NCBI GenBank assembly: GCA_036971615.1 | Contig: JAYKKR010000006.1 | Location: 1,116,001-1,180,000 of the forward strand | DNA from: Amyloporia xantha | Lineage: Eukaryota > Basidiomycota > Agaricomycetes > Polyporales > Adustoporiaceae | DNA length: 64,000 bases | Direction: 5' to 3' | Shown here: positions 22,952-36,705 of the stretch, piece after piece | How the letters are laid out: each line of letters begins with the position of its first letter | How positions within the stretch are numbered: position 1 is the stretch's first letter | The notes under the pieces: model-generated | What the model was told of the DNA's origin: nothing | The model's database searches: none | The model's input: the letters and a program-made list of their open reading frames with translations, nothing else | Position numbers and translations under genes: made by a program

Positions 22952-24553
22952 CGCGGCGCGTAGAGATCGCTGGAGTTGGTGAGATTGGCACGCTGAATCG
23001 CGTTCACAAGCATCTACGCGTCAATGTCACAGATTGTCGGTGTTGGTTGCATAGCAAACTTGATGCTGTCGGTGCACCCTATTCGCGCTAATCAATATGC
23101 AATCCTGAATTTGGATTCGCACGTGAGATTCCATATAAGGAGAATCATGGCTATACACCTTCATATATCCAGGTTATTACGACTCAGTGAGCCCAACTTA
23201 GGACTATTTAAGCATGGTCTTACTGTTACTGATTAGCGGAAATGCTCCCGAGTTGCAGGAGACAAGCCTCGCGGTGCAGTAAAACGAGGGCCGGCAATTT
23301 CCGCCTAACTTTCAAACTTCTCGAATCTCGAGGCGAATTTGTGTCCACATAGAAAGAACGACACGCGTGCTTATGATGGGCACCCGACCTCCTGTCTACA
23401 CCAGTTTGATTCTCTGTGGAAGAACGACGCAAAAATTATATGGGAACACCTGAGTATTGAGCCGTTGGAGTTCTAGATTCTGGAAAGGGTGAGGCAGCTA
23501 CACAAGCTTTCACAGGAGCTCGAAGCGATTTGTTCCGGTGAGATATTCTTTAGATTTTCCCCGATCCACAGGATGAAGAAATGCCTTCGTGATTGAACTG
23601 CGAGCAAACGCGTCAGGAACCAAGTAAGAACAATCAAAGTAAGTACTATCCTAGGTCGTGTGATTCATATGTATGTACCGAGCATAGCGACTGGAAATTT
23701 CAATGATGTTGCGACTTGGCCTGGCTGGTCACTAGTGTAGAGTAAGCTCAATTATTTTGACGACCGCTCCTCCTGTTCTTACTATACCAAACTTACTAAA
23801 CAATATTTGTGAATGGCCGAGTTCTGTTTTTACACCGTTAGAATGTATTCGATTACTATAGGACTGAGTCTGGGAACATCGATTACTCTTACTGGGAATC
23901 GAGTAAGACAGCAACCCACACACGCCGCAGATGTGTAAGCGCTAGCAGTGGAATTCAGAGTGCTCAGAGTTTTCTGTTTCCGCACCCGAATGGACCGATC
24001 CATCTAAAGCTCGAAGTAGAGACGCACCCTTGACGGTGTTCTCAAAAATGCTACTGGTGGATGGTAAAGGCCTCTTTGCAACCGCCGATTATTGCATCTG
24101 CAAAGCGCAAATTCTATGTTACTTATACGCTAGTGAGTTTCTTCTAGAATTCGATCGGTGGTCGCATCCATCAGACCGATCACCAAGTAGAGATCTTGGG
24201 ATCGAGAGCAAGCGGGACTTCTGAGGCATCGGAGGCAACTTCGGGTCAGCAGCCTTGAAAGCAGAACACCCCAGCCGATATGTCCAGGGCATCAGCACGA
24301 TGGACCCGCGAAAAAACACACAAGATTTGAGTTCCTGATTTACAGAGCAAGATAAGATGACAGGCTTCCCGAAAGCGTTCGTCAATGCGTGGAAACATGT
24401 AAGGAGAGAATATACATGCGCGTAGGAACCCATTGCGGTGGGCGATGCACGAGCGAGTGAGGAATGCCGGATGCTAGGATCTGGTAAGTGCAAGCGAGAG
24501 CAGATCGCGTATATAAAAATATCTGCAAGAATGTCACGTATGATGGATTGGTT
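22952..24553. other. Gene-free stretch of about 1.6 kb
   Basis: AT-rich, with only short frames on either strand. No domain, tRNA or repeat array recognised. It holds the upstream region of the LIM gene and the downstream region of the nuclease gene. Confidence 0.45.
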
Positions 24554-26615
24554 TTAGTAGACGGTCGGGTCGTCCTCGAAGAAATTTCCAGACAGTGCAG
24601 CAGTAGAGTCCCACGCGATTTCTGTTTCGGGCTCCAACCCATACTGCGCGAGCACTTTGGTAACCTCCTCCTCATTGTACGGTGTCGGTTGCAAGAGCTC
24701 GGCGTCCGGAAGGGGAGGAAGGGTCGAAAATGCCAGCCTGGCCGAAATAATCTGAGCGAGATACGCCTGCGGTGGGACATGTGGAGGATACCGCGTCTCG
24801 CGCTCGAGCACGCGCTCGATCGAGCCATAGGTCTGGATGAATTTCAGCGCTCGGACGGGTCCCAGATTCTTTATGCGCTGCGAGAAATCTGTGCCGAGGA
24901 GGAGAGCGAAGTCCACGAACCGCGCACGGTCCAGCTGCAAGCGATCGCGCACTTCGGTGCCCGAGATCACGACCAACGGTCCATTGCGATTCGCGATGTT
25001 TCTGATCATGGGGGCGTCATAAATTAACACGTCCTGCAAAAGACGTGAGCAAGACGGTCAGCAGAAGGCAAGCACGAACGTTCCTACCATGTCTTCAGTT
25101 GCAACGTAATCAGCATAGCCACTGACCACCAGCGATGATGCCAAAGCCTCGGCTTCATACGGCCCCGAAGAGTCGATGCACGGTATCCCCATGGCACGAA
25201 GAATCTCTTTACTTTCCATGTAGGTCTCCGCTGTTGGGGGGTGAGTCCGAATCCAATAGGACTGGGAGAGTCTGCTACTCTTCGCAATTAACGATGCAAC
25301 GACGCTTCTCGCCGACTCCATGCCTTCGTCACTGACTGTGGATGCTGGTAGATGTCTCCAGAACGAGCCTTCGCTAAGAGCTAGCCGATGCTGTGTCTTG
25401 GACATTGCATACTCTACTTGTTCTTCGGCCACCACGCTGTCCCCCGGGAGATCCTTGGTCTCTAGCGCATTATCTTCCTGGTTACTGGGCTCTGCGGTTA
25501 AGGGCATCTTTGAAGAATCCACGGTTTCAGGCTCTGGGAGCGCCGTCAATTTGGATATGCTCTGGCGGTAGTCGAGAAATAATGAGACTATACTTGAAGG
25601 AATAATATCCGGATCCCGAGAGAAAGCTGTTGGAGTCGCGTCTTGAACATGTAGGTCTGTGATGATCTGGGCAGGCTTCTCTTCTATTGGTACGACTGCT
25701 CCTTTCTTAGGCTGAGGTATTCCAGAGTTGAGTAGATTATCAGATGGCTGATCGTCTGGTCCCGGATCCTCTGTCGTTGCCTGTATTAGGTCTTCTGGTC
25801 GTGAAGTTTCTTCGCGCTGGGAATCATCGATTGAAGTGGTCGGTTCGCCAGCAGATGTTGCATCATCGACATCGGGGCTCTGCGAGTCACTAAGTAAGTC
25901 GTGAGGCAACAAAATATCTTCAGCATGGATGTCAGAAGGATGCAGTCTTCGAACGGCCTCGCAAGAGTCAGGAGAGAGTTGGGCGGAAAGTGTCCGCATG
26001 TTATCTGAGGTCGTGTCTATCTCGCCTGTCTTCAATACATCGGCCAGCCTCTCACGTTCAGAGCCGTTGAGGAGGGGCAGGAGGGTAGCAAGGGTTCGCA
26101 GTCTTGATAATCGTGCCGCTTCTAGTGCACCACGAGCTGCAGTTTCTTGTCGTGCAGACCTCCGCCTTTGCATCTAAAGTGCATACAATCAAAGGTTCAT
26201 AAAATGTAGATAAATTTACTTCGAGAGTGACTAAGTATATTCACCTCGAATTCCTTCGCCGCGCTGCGCTCCTTGCCGTCAAACACGCAGATAGCGTGCA
26301 CATCGCACTCCCTTAGTTCCCGTATTAAGTGATACCACCCGAGCACATGTCGACGAGAGTGCGGTGTCGGTGCGAAGTGCAATCGTTGGGTAATAAGAGT
26401 GCCATCGCTATGATCGGGAAGGTAACGGCGGGTACTTCATCGAAATACGTCTCGCTCACATTACTACAGTCTTTCCTTCGAAAGCACGCAACCGCTCTGG
26501 CAATGTTTTGAATACTTCGGGACTAGAAGAATAAGCATATTTAGCCAGTTGCTTAGTAAGTGGACAAACACACCAGATCTTTCGTAGGAAATGGGACAAG
26601 GCCCAACACTCCCAT
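24554..26615 (-). CDS. FEN1/XPG-family structure-specific nuclease with long acidic insert
   Basis: Minus-strand exons 26615-26572, 26522-26460, 26407-26245, 26173-25088 and 25033-24554 join in phase to 611 residues. The protein opens with MGVLGLVPF, then the XPG-N domain with GKTVVIDGTLI and the metal site in CVFDGKERSAAK. An acidic, Ser/Pro-rich insert of about 300 residues separates this from the XPG-I domain (about 410-455; MGIPCIDSSGPYEAEALAS, then ATEDMDVLIYD), which supplies the acidic metal ligands. A helix-two-turn-helix segment follows (FALLLGTDFSQRIKNLGP). The basic, PCNA-binding C-terminus of FEN1 is absent. Known role of the superfamily: cutting 5' flaps, bubbles or nicked DNA. 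The insert length lies between FEN1 (none) and XPG/Rad2 (much longer), so the substrate is uncertain. The first donor (GTGTTT) is the weakest junction. Confidence 0.85.
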
Positions 26616-27125
26616 ATGCACGAGGTATATCTAGATAGTCAAGGCTGTGTTATGGTAGCCACGAGGAGATTTCTTATGATTCTGAATCTTGCGCAAATTC
26701 CGTATAGTGGTCTTACAATCTTCCAGTCTTCCACGACCAAACCATTGAGCTTCAGACGGTCACATGACCGTATAAACGCGTCGCATTTTGTCCAATGTTT
26801 TGATCAATGTTAGGAAAGCCTAAGTCACTGCTTGCCACAGGGTGAATGAATCTTACATAGCAAGAGTAATTCTGCGATCATAGGAACCGACTTAATGCGC
26901 TTCATGAGTTGACCCATCTTACCAGGGCGCGTGTCTAAAAGCACCCGCGACACTCACTCTGAGATGGACGAAAAGCTTTTGCATAAATTACACCAGCGAA
27001 TTTTGATAAGGGTATTTCGTTTCCAGCCGTACAGGCACAATTATAGGAACGTCCAATGCATTGATCATTCATGAACCAAAGCCGCCATAATAGTGCTACC
27101 TGCGAAGTCTCCCAAAGTCTCGAGG
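26616..27125. other. Intergenic, about 0.5 kb
   Basis: AT-rich spacer between the nuclease start and the coatomer stop, both on the minus strand. Nothing recognised. Confidence 0.5.
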
Positions 27126-30100
27126 CTACGAACGAGGTGCGGGAAGACCTGACGACGGCGCGCCAATTTCTGTGAGCTCCGTTAGGGGATCCAGTCTGCC
27201 GTGGAACTCAGGCAGGAATGCTGCATTAGTATACGGGCAACGGACGGAGGGAGAACCCTTGTAGATGGGAGTGAAGCTCGCCGCACAAATCTCGAACTCG
27301 GTGAATTCGTCGTATGATATCTCGACCGCGTTTCTCGGATTCCGATCTCCAGCGGCGATGCGTTGCCGAGCCTTTGACAGTCATTTCCAATCAGGATGTG
27401 ACATGGATGTAATAATGAGCATGGCTTACCTGTGCTACGATCTTGGGGTCTGGATTGAGCTCTAGTAAGCGTCGCGCGAATCTTGCTGCTGTGACATGGT
27501 TATTTGCTTTCGCGAAAACTCCCATCGCACTGCGCAATGCGATTTGCACGTGCGCAGGCTGCATTTGGCAGTGCGTGAAATACGCCGCAAGCTCAAGGTT
27601 CCGGCGAATGTTGTCTGGCTCTTCCCGTACGACACGCCTCCGCTCGATTTCAAGAGTAACGCCAAGGAGATACTCTCGTGACAGGGTTACGAGATCACGC
27701 CACTTGTCACAACGATACAAGTCAGTCACAGACATTCTCTTTGAAAATGTAGGCGGGACTGTACCTGTTTAGCTTCGTCGTCAGATGCGACGGCGACCAG
27801 CAGCAACTCATGCAGAGTGGATCGGAATGTAGTTTGAGCCTCCGGAAGTTTCGCAGCGGATAAGTAACGGAAGCCTTCAGCGAGGTCCTGACGAACCGAC
27901 TGCAATGTCCGTACGGCCACGGGGAGCAGACGACTAGGCGAAGACTCTTCCGGATTACGCCTCAAGTGAAGTTGCAATGGAGGTAGCGATGCTAGAGGGG
28001 AAAGATATGCATGCGATGACCGGTACGCAGACAGGAATAGGGGTTTGAGAATAGAGAAATGAACGACTCCGAATTGGCGATTCAAAAGCTGGCCCAGAGT
28101 CAGGAAAGCACATGTGAGAATAGGAGAACAAGCTAACCTGCATCGCAGTGTCAAATGCTCCCGCCGCAATATGATCACCAGCAAATGGTGAATTCCGCGC
28201 CCAAAGCTCCGTCTCGCTAATGCCAGGTGCAGCGCCCGCTCCTAACTCCGCGTCTTCTTCTGGCGGCTCTTCATCTTCATCTGCTTCCGGCGAGGCCTCG
28301 TCAGCGTCGGCATCCAGATCCCATGCGCCTTCTTCAACCTCAACGTCGTCTGGCGTCTCTTCCTCCTTCGCCCAGTCATCCAATGCAGATGACGCGGTAC
28401 CATTGGCGTCGAAGCCATTGACGTGGGGAACTTCAGAGCCACCTTCCAGATGTCCATTGGCAAGAGCCCGATCGAAGAAGCTTTCACCGGTTGACAACGA
28501 GGGCCATGACAAACTCTCGATGGGGGTAACGACTGGTGGAGGTTTCAAGGTCGAAGCGCCGAAGGAAGGGACGTCGTCAACGTCAGCTTCGGTCAGACCA
28601 GCTGCTTCCAAAATCTCTAAGGCGACATCTTCCAATCCATTCGTCTTCGCGGTCAAATATGCCAAAGGATCTATTTGAGTAATATGGGTCAACGACGAAC
28701 CGTTCAGTCGTTAGGTGATGTGTCACTCACGAAGTCCCACGTCTCTCAGAACAGAGATCCGACCCATGATGTCACCAGCGTAAAGGGCGTTGTGGAATCG
28801 CGACATCGGATCGCCCCGCGCGTCGGCAATCTTTTGCATCTTCGAAAGTTTGTCGGTGCTTCCTGTCGTGAGGTACAGGAACGACAAGCGATCGAAGTTT
28901 TTTGTCTGCTGATATGCCTTCTCCACGATCTGCGGGAAATAAGTCAGTCATACTCTCTCAGGCCGAGCCTCTGACGCTCACCTTGTGGTTTCCTTGTTTT
29001 AAGGCCTGCTGAGCCAGGCGCTCCCAACAATCCTGTCGATCAATGACCTTCGCCGTTTCCAGTGCAACGTCGAGGTTACCGCATTCGATAGCTAGATCGA
29101 AGCGGGTGCTTTTGTCTTGCACGAAGTGCAGCGCAATCTGCAATAATACTTAAATGCTGCGACCACACAAAATAAAGGACGTGCGCACCTCTGGGAATCC
29201 CTTTTGTTGCAAATACGCGATGATACTTTGTCCCAGTAGATTAGATGTGCGAATAATGTACAGCATCTCCTCGTGATTGTTGCGCAGTAGGGCCAATTTG
29301 AATCGGTATTCAGTAGGATCGATCGTAATGGTGCGTGGCCGAGCAGACCGGTCCAGGCAATAAACGGTCTTCCCTTTTACTCGTGTGAGGTATACGGGAT
29401 TGTCGAGAGTGCAGATAACACCGTGATCACTATCAAACAGGTTCCAGAACTAACTTCAACAGGGTCATAAAGTGGGAGTACGTACCCCTGGGCCAGGCAG
29501 TACTTGATATGGTTGAGCGTGGAGTAAATGAATACGCCAGAATCGTCCCAAGCACCTGATTTGATGCGGATTGTCTCGTGAATGAGAGTATGCTGCGAGA
29601 AGTTCTTGTTGGCAATGGTGATCGCTAGATATCAGTTAGCTTCTCGGTTCCAACGCGTCGATATGATGATCGGCACGCACTATGTTTACTCAAGAGAGCG
29701 ACCAGCGACCCATCGCTACTCCAGACAACATATTTCACAGGCGGAGTCGTGATCTCCGCGATATTCTTCTGCTGCTGGATGTCGTATAACACAACCGATG
29801 TGGGGGAGCTCAGGATTAGGCTAGCAGTTCCTCCATAGAAGATCTCATTCGTCTGCACTGGCGGCTTGATGCTCTTCACGATCGAGTTGGAGAGGTCCCG
29901 CACCTCTATCAGCTGCGCATGGCGGCGTAACATCAGTAGAAGTACTCTAGAAATGCATTTTACTGACCTGTGTCGTCTTGTTTAGGATTGCAAACCTGTT
30001 TCTCGCAACGAAGATTGCAGCGTGTCCACTACCCCTCTTTCCGTCCGTCGAAGAGTCCTTTACCTCACCAACAGCGTCTTTGGGCAGCGCGGTCAACTCA

Positions 30101-31497
30101 AACAACCCGTTATCCGAGCTGATCGTGAGGACGACAGCACGCTCCGCAGGGTTGTAGCTGAGAGTCCGCGGCGGAACATATGGGCTGCCAAACTTGCGCA
30201 CGCTCAACAGACCGATGTCTGAGCCAGTATTGATGTCGTACGAGCGAACATACTTGTCCCGGACATAGTAAAGCGTGTCGCCGTGCATAGAAAATGCAGG
30301 GCGCTCGCGTTCCAATTTGAAGACGATCAATCCATTGTCGTGGCCTACGCATAAGTCAGAGCTGGAGTGGACTCAAAGACAGGTCACAAACCAGCGGCGA
30401 AGAGATTGAGCTCAGGATGTGCGGCTAAGGTCCAGAAGCGGTCGTTCTCTCTCCGGAAAGTCTGTACCGCCGAGCGCTTCGTCAGATCCCACACGCGCAC
30501 AGTCTTGTCCTCTCCGCAAGAGACGATCAGCTCGTGTTTGGGGTGGAAGAGTGCGACAGAGACGTTGTTGAAGTGACCTCTGCACGCATCCACCTCCCAA
30601 GCCTTAGTGTCGCTCATCCGCCAGATCTTGATCTGTCGGTCGTCCGCCGCTGACACTATCAGAGGTAGCGTCGGATGAAATGTCGCATAATTCACGCCAC
30701 GGTCGTGTCCCTCGAGCACATATTTGACTGTTGAGAACGTGTCGAACGTGTCGAAGGTACCCGGCGCCGTGTTTGGTGTACTCTTTCGTAGCCCCGAGAT
30801 ATCCCACACGCGCACTGTCTGGTCCTGGGAAGCGGACACAACCAGGTCCTCTTTAGGGTGGAACTGAGCAGACATCACGTAATGCGAGTGTCCAGTGAGA
30901 ATTGCGATGCAGTTCCGTGACGTGCTGTTCCAGATACGAATCGTTTGATCGTCTGAGCAGGAAAGCTGTGCGAGGTCCTGAGTGTGGGGCATATCACTAG
31001 GCAATAAAAACTCACAATCCAAGGCATCTCATGGTGAAATTGTACAGTACGAACATAGTCCAGATGACCATGCAATGTAAAGAGGCAGCGGCGGTTCTGC
31101 GGTCGAATATCTGCATGCTATGAGCAAGTGCTGTACGACGCGTTGCGCATACTCACCCCAGACTTTGACTTTGTAGTCGTCTCCACCCGTTACCAAAAGA
31201 GCACGACTCGGATGGATGGCAACACCGCGAACGGGGCCTTGACTGGTATCAGTCCTGGACGTGACTTAGCCGTAAAAGCGCACACCTTCATGTTCCTCAA
31301 ATCTATCCACCAGCACACCCATTCTGTAGTTCCATAATTGCACACTCCCGTTATGAAGGGAGGCAGCGAGCAAAGGTTGAGTGGGGTGAAACGCGAGCCC
31401 TGATACTTGAGAGCATTAGACAGCTCTGAGTTGCCGTGAGGATACACGACGACTCACCCTTTACTCGATTGCTTTTGGACTCGAATTTCGTCAGCAT
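27126..31497 (-). CDS. cop1: Coatomer (COPI) alpha subunit
   Basis: Fifteen minus-strand exons: 31497-31458, 31399-31286, 31237-31157, 31110-31016, 30965-30392, 30344-29968, 29912-29681, 29624-29486, 29429-29189, 29137-28982, 28929-28731, 28670-28138, 28088-27765, 27702-27430 and 27371-27126. All introns are GT-AG in phase, giving 1207 residues, the normal alpha-COP length. The N-terminus starts [14 protein letters not shown] and carries WD40 repeats to about residue 320 (for example [11 protein letters not shown] and [12 protein letters not shown]), then a second propeller ([16 protein letters not shown]), a solenoid ([12 protein letters not shown]), an acidic linker and the C-terminal domain ([14 protein letters not shown]; final part [12 protein letters not shown]). 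Known role: membrane-coat subunit recognising KKXX signals for Golgi-to-ER retrieval. A housekeeping gene, divergent from the membrane-protein gene at 32221. Confidence 0.96.
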
Positions 31498-32220
31498 GAC
31501 CGACATCCTGGAAAGATAATAACGGCCACACGACTTGTAGATGGAGTTCTGTATCAACGTGGACTTCACAAAGTTCACAGCGGTAACTTCAAAGTACAGC
31601 ACTTGAGGTTCACCACGTGGAACCTGCCTATTTTGGATATATTTCCACGTACTCAGATTAGTGCTGCAATACGACGTCTGTGCGCTTTCGGACGACTATT
31701 TTGCATTGCCTGTGACTCACTTGAAGCTTGAGCTTGAAGCTTGAAGACTGGACCACCTCACTCTTCTGCATATATTGAATTGTACACACTGTGTTGCACT
31801 GCAGCTAGTTACGAGAACTCATGTCTGGAACAACTTCAAGCACGGTCACGGACTACATAGACGAGTATCAAGCCCAATTCGTATCTATTCTTTCGATTGT
31901 ACAGGCGGTCTAATACGGATGCGTGCACAACCGGAGCTTTGTAACGTCTCTTTCAACCAATCGTGACTTCAATCTGGGATCAAAGCATGGACGCTCTTAC
32001 AGTTACACAAACGCGGCTTTAGCCCCCTTTGAGCACTGCGATTGGCCATCCCCCTGGTCGCTGCAAGCCTCATGCCAATCCAAGGACGCCGGACGGTCAC
32101 CTTATTGGTGGTGAACTCTATTGCTGTGCCTTCTAAGTTCTAGAAATGTGTGATCCGCGCTCTTACATGGGCATATAAACTGGAGGCTGTTCCCTAGGAC
32201 CAGCATCCTTGCTTTTCACC
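31498..32220. promoter_or_regulatory. Divergent spacer with TATA-like element
   Basis: 723 bases between the coatomer start (-) and the membrane-protein start (+). CATATAAAC at 32173-32181, about 45 bases before the ATG at 32221, may serve the rightward gene. GCTTGAGCTTGAAGCTTGA at about 31725-31743 is a short tandem repeat. No further gene seen. Confidence 0.4.
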
Positions 32221-34889
32221 ATGTCGGTGGACCTCTTGCAAGTCCCTTCATCCCTGACGAGAGCCGATTCTCGAGAGTCGGATCGGACCCTTGCGGAGAG
32301 CACCAGCATCGCTTCTCTCGCAAAATACACTCCCAAGGACGGTTGTTCATTACGGAACCGATCGTCTTCTCCAAGCTCCGATACTTCAAGGTGCAAGGAT
32401 TCGAAGGTCTCTCCACTCCGAATCGATGTCTCCGAGATGGATGTCACATCGATGGGACATCTCGCCGGGGGATCAAAGGACCACGTTTTGGCGTTATATC
32501 AGCCTTCTGTGGCATGCCCTTCCCATACCAACCTAGCAATACCCGACGCTGGGTTTATTGCTCACCACGGAGCCGTTGCGCGGTCCAAGGCTCCGCCTCC
32601 CCCGAATGTCACACCTATTACCCCCCAGTATGTTTCAGACCACCGATACAATACTAGGCCTCGCCTGTTTGTCCAAAATATCTCTACAATTGGTCTATGC
32701 CTTTTAATAATTTACGTCAATTGATAGATCTGAGGAGATTCCAACAGAGCATGAAAAATTGGAAATTCCAGCGATGCAAAGATCCTATGAGCGGTAAGTA
32801 CTGAAAATGCGTCAGACATGACATACATAGAACCGAGTTCTATTAGGACACCTCTACCCTACGAGCATTGGACTCCAATAGCACACCCAGAAGGGCAACT
32901 CTACTACAGGAAAACTGACGAACATGTAAGCTCGCATTGCGATGTAAATCAGTCTATTGATCTGAGGAGTCAACACAGGGGATTCGTATATACACCGATT
33001 CCGTCTTGCACTATGATGACAACCTGAAGGACACTGATGCGGTCGCATCTTATTTGTCTCAGGAAGTCTTGGCCAGGAAGGAATCGCAGATGCTACCGGC
33101 AGATGTTGAAATTACCATCCACATCGAAAGTGACAATGGCGATGTGGATGCAGCACCGACATACTGTTACTATCTTTCCAGTAAGAGCGAGCGTAACATA
33201 ATGTGGATGGAAAACGTCGATGTAGAATTGATCAGTCAAAACCTCCGCCCAATCTGCGACCTATCTTACCTCAGTACGCCTCTACTATTTTGTTCCCGTC
33301 ACTCAGGAACGAGTCTAAATAGATTCAACCCGATCTTATCAGGCAATGCGATTCAAGCCAATTACTGGTGCTGCATTTCGTCTACGCTATATGTGTGTTT
33401 AGGTCCTCACTACAAAACACGAACCATATGGACTGACATGACGATCCTCACACTCTAGGATTGGGACTGCTTATTGGTGCAATTTGCAGGATGCACGTCA
33501 GTTTATACCCCGATGCCCGACCCGTAACGGAAGACCTCTTATACGAGGTCAATACGTACATACATGCCGCCGCGTTCGGTGAGCGTGCTGCTTGCTTGCA
33601 CATGGAATTCTGACCAATATCTTCGAACAACCTGCGGCACAGATACCACAACGTCTCGATCATCCACTTCCCCATATGCCTATCAAGATCTGTCTGCGTT
33701 TTCCGATATCTTCACAAATCTTAGAGGTGAACAACATGTTATATAGGCTGCGAATTTATTCATTTACCTTCGTCAGTTGATGGAGGTTCTGCAGAAATGT
33801 GGATCATAGGTAATGGTAGATTTCGCTCCACATAGGCAACCACCTAGCTGATTAGCTTTTAGCAAGAATGTTGCATATTTTCTGTGAGTCGCCGTGACAA
33901 TGAGTGTAAAGCACTATCGTCTCATAGAGCCCTCGGAAGATTGGGAGAAATTTCTTCACCTCCATGGTCACCCGGAGGCCCGGCTAGATCGAGAAAAGAG
34001 CGTCTTCGACAAAATCGGTCGTTCACGACCAGTCATGTTCTCCTTCGTATCCATACTGCTATTCAATATGCCAGATCGCTATCTGGATGAACTAGGGAAA
34101 GTCTGGGTTGACCAGACAGTCAATCACGTTCCGTGGCGGAACTTCGTTTCGGCCCTCCAGAGGGATTGGGAAAATTCTATAACTCCGGTGCGTCATCACG
34201 TAACCGATGGGCCGCGCTAGCTACTCACTGGGTCTGCATAGGCTGCAGTCCTGCTGACTGCGAATGTGGGCCTCCTTGCCGTCAATACGATCGATACCAA
34301 CGGTCCTAGAAATGTAGCGGAAATTGCGAGTTATATATCTACGTTTCTCAGCCTCGGGACCATTATTCTCTGCACAATTCTCACTCGACAACATCAAGCT
34401 TCTGGACTGGACACAGCATCCGGGGCCGTGAGTGTCTTTTGTGTCTTTGAGTATGACTCGACTCAGATCAAGTCATCTTTCAGTCAGAATACCTTTGGAG
34501 ACGCGCTACCATGAAGGCAGGCTTGGAATTCATTGCAATTACGTTCAGTCTTCCCAGTGCATTCTTCCTTTGGGGGTGAGATAGTCGCGTTGTCCATCGC
34601 AGCTTAATCTCATATAATTGACAGGATGGTAACTTTCTACATTGCCATGGGCTGGGCATGTTTCGATAGATCGAACATCTGGACCCGATTGTTTACGGGG
34701 CTGTTCTTCACACTCGTCACAATACTGACCGCTGCAGTCATTTGCGTGGAGCTGTGGCCAACAGACTCAAACACGTACTCTGTGTGGGATCGATTTTTAA
34801 GCAACATAAGAAATGGGTTGAGGGCCAAGGTCATGTGGCGATCGGCCATACGAAGGAATACGAAGAGCCAATCAGATTCGCCTGTTTGA
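32221..34889 (+). CDS. HPEG/WW-like multi-pass membrane protein, tandem copy A
   Basis: Thirteen exons: 32221-32627, 32728-32793, 32847-32925, 32979-33273, 33343-33402, 33459-33578, 33643-33726, 33777-33809, 33863-33883, about 33930-34187, 34242-34427, 34484-34575 and 34625-34889. A Ser/Pro-rich N-terminus leads to a WW-like motif (HWTPIAHPEGQLYYRK), a conserved soluble region (LPADVEITIHI, LRPICDLSYLS), then about five membrane segments, including VLLTANVGLLAVNTID, YISTFLSLGTIILC, FSLPSAFFLWG and LVTILTAAVICVELW. Joins are in phase except 33883 to 33930, where the GTGAGT donor leaves one base but the next exon needs none; using the AG two bases earlier makes a stop codon. Basidiomycetes have many such proteins, function unknown. 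Paralogue of copy B. Confidence 0.65.
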
Positions 34890-36705
34890 TCCGCACAGAT
34901 TACGTTCATACTCTCCGCTAGCTTGTGTAGCATCTTATTTCTCTCCGCATTTAGGTGCAGCGTTCGGAATACTATGGGTTGCCCTGGGTTTATGACGGTT
35001 TTCAGATTCCGTGACGCTGTAGCTACACACTGGCAGACATTCACATAAGAAAATCATATGAATCGATGGAGTCCTTCTGCTCTAAAACCCTAGCTAACAA
35101 GAATGGCAGAGCGAAACGTTGTACTCTGCTCGGATGTCTTCCGGCATGTGAAGGCAAAAGTCGCGTATTACTAGTGCTGTAACTGTACTCCATCGAAGCC
35201 GATTTCATATGCGCAATGTACTAGCCGCAGTGTGGCTTTTCGTATCCATATTATTTCAATCCTTCTGGTTTGTTATCAAATGGAAGAGTTATCACCGAGC
35301 TGCCTGCTGACAGCTGTGAGCAGAGGTGCTGTTGCAATATTTCGCGAGACGCCGGCGCCTGCGCATACTTGGTCTGGATTCGAAAACGACGTGGCACCGG
35401 TGAGTATGCATCGTTTAGTTCCAACCCATCGACTTCGAGATTTGATGACATATAGACCCTTGACCCGACCGGGGCTGCAATGGCCACGGCTGCCCTCATG
35501 TAGCCGTTCATCGATATCTCACAGGGGGCCATCTCTGCCTGGAATTACAGCTGTAACTCGTCACGCAGTTCGTCAAATTCAACACCTTCACCCGCGACGG
35601 CAGAAGTAGCAATCCGTTGACTTCGGATCTACGCACACAGGCGATGTGTTAGACGTTCTGGTTTGCTCCAAGAATCACACCCACCCTTGATGACCTGAGG
35701 TTATCTTCCAATGGAGAGTAAGCTGCCCAATGACGCTCTCCCGGACTTAGGGTGCGTGGTTCCAAATACGCCTTTGTTCATGAGCTATGTGTTATTTCAA
35801 TAAGCTTTGAATGCGGAAGTGGTCAGGATATATGGTAGTGTGAGAGAGATTTGGTTTCTGGCGCTTGTGGCTCGCATGCCTGGGAAGTTGTGGTATGCAA
35901 GTGGTATGCACTGTCAGCAGGCGGCCTCATTTTAGCGATCATCATACAGGACCCAGCACGAATGCATGCCTCGTATTAATTGAATGTCGATTGCCTCATT
36001 CGCTCGATAGGGTTTCCCTCCATGTGCGGTATTAGTTCCCTACACTTGTCGACAAGCCTGCTTATGTGACTTTGCAAGCGCTGTGGTAGGGAATCGTAGC
36101 GGCGGCAAGCGCCAATCCCCGACTTCGTTGAAGTATATACGTTCATTTCAATTAAATACGCATAAGGACGGAGAATAGTACTAGAAATCAGCACAGGAAA
36201 CACAAGTTACAATACGATACTCTGTGTAACATACAGTCAAATTTTCGCAAAAATGCTGCCTAGAACCTTGATGACATGCATATGTCTGTCAATACTTATG
36301 TTGATGGAAAAATATAAGAACAGCACTTGTGTACTTACTCGCTTGCAGGCCTGTTTCTACACGGAGGATTTTATACTCGAGTCAACGAACAAAAATCGAC
36401 TGGATAAATAGCGGATAGGACGAATATCTGAGGTCACGTTTAGTTTCCCACGGGTCCAACGCTTGGAGGGGGATAGGCACGTTGGAGGTTTGACAATACC
36501 CTCCTCCACTCCGTGGGAGTCGGGGAAGTGCCGTCCGCGTTCAGGACGCCTCATGTTGATCTCGAGTAAGACACTGGCAGCACAGGTCTGATGAATTCTG
36601 GAATTCTTCGTGTTTCTGCGGCTGTGTGGCGTCTCACAGCATGTATAGAGCGTATCCTCCTATTATGGTCTCCTACCGCTTGGGCTGTGCTCTCGGCCCT
36701 TAGCT
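34890..36705. other. Gene-free stretch of about 1.8 kb between tandem paralogues
   Basis: Contains short frames only. One at 35211 opens with a hydrophobic stretch (MRNVLAAVWLFVSILFQS) but stops after about 25 residues, and a Cys-containing frame beside it (35270-35455) has no clear join. I could not align any part with copies A or B. Treated as non-coding. Confidence 0.4.

Noticed and set aside
35211..35609. Possible small secreted Cys-containing protein or relic of a third membrane-protein copy
   Set aside because: The hydrophobic start stops after about 25 codons, no in-phase join extends it, and it does not align with copies A or B.
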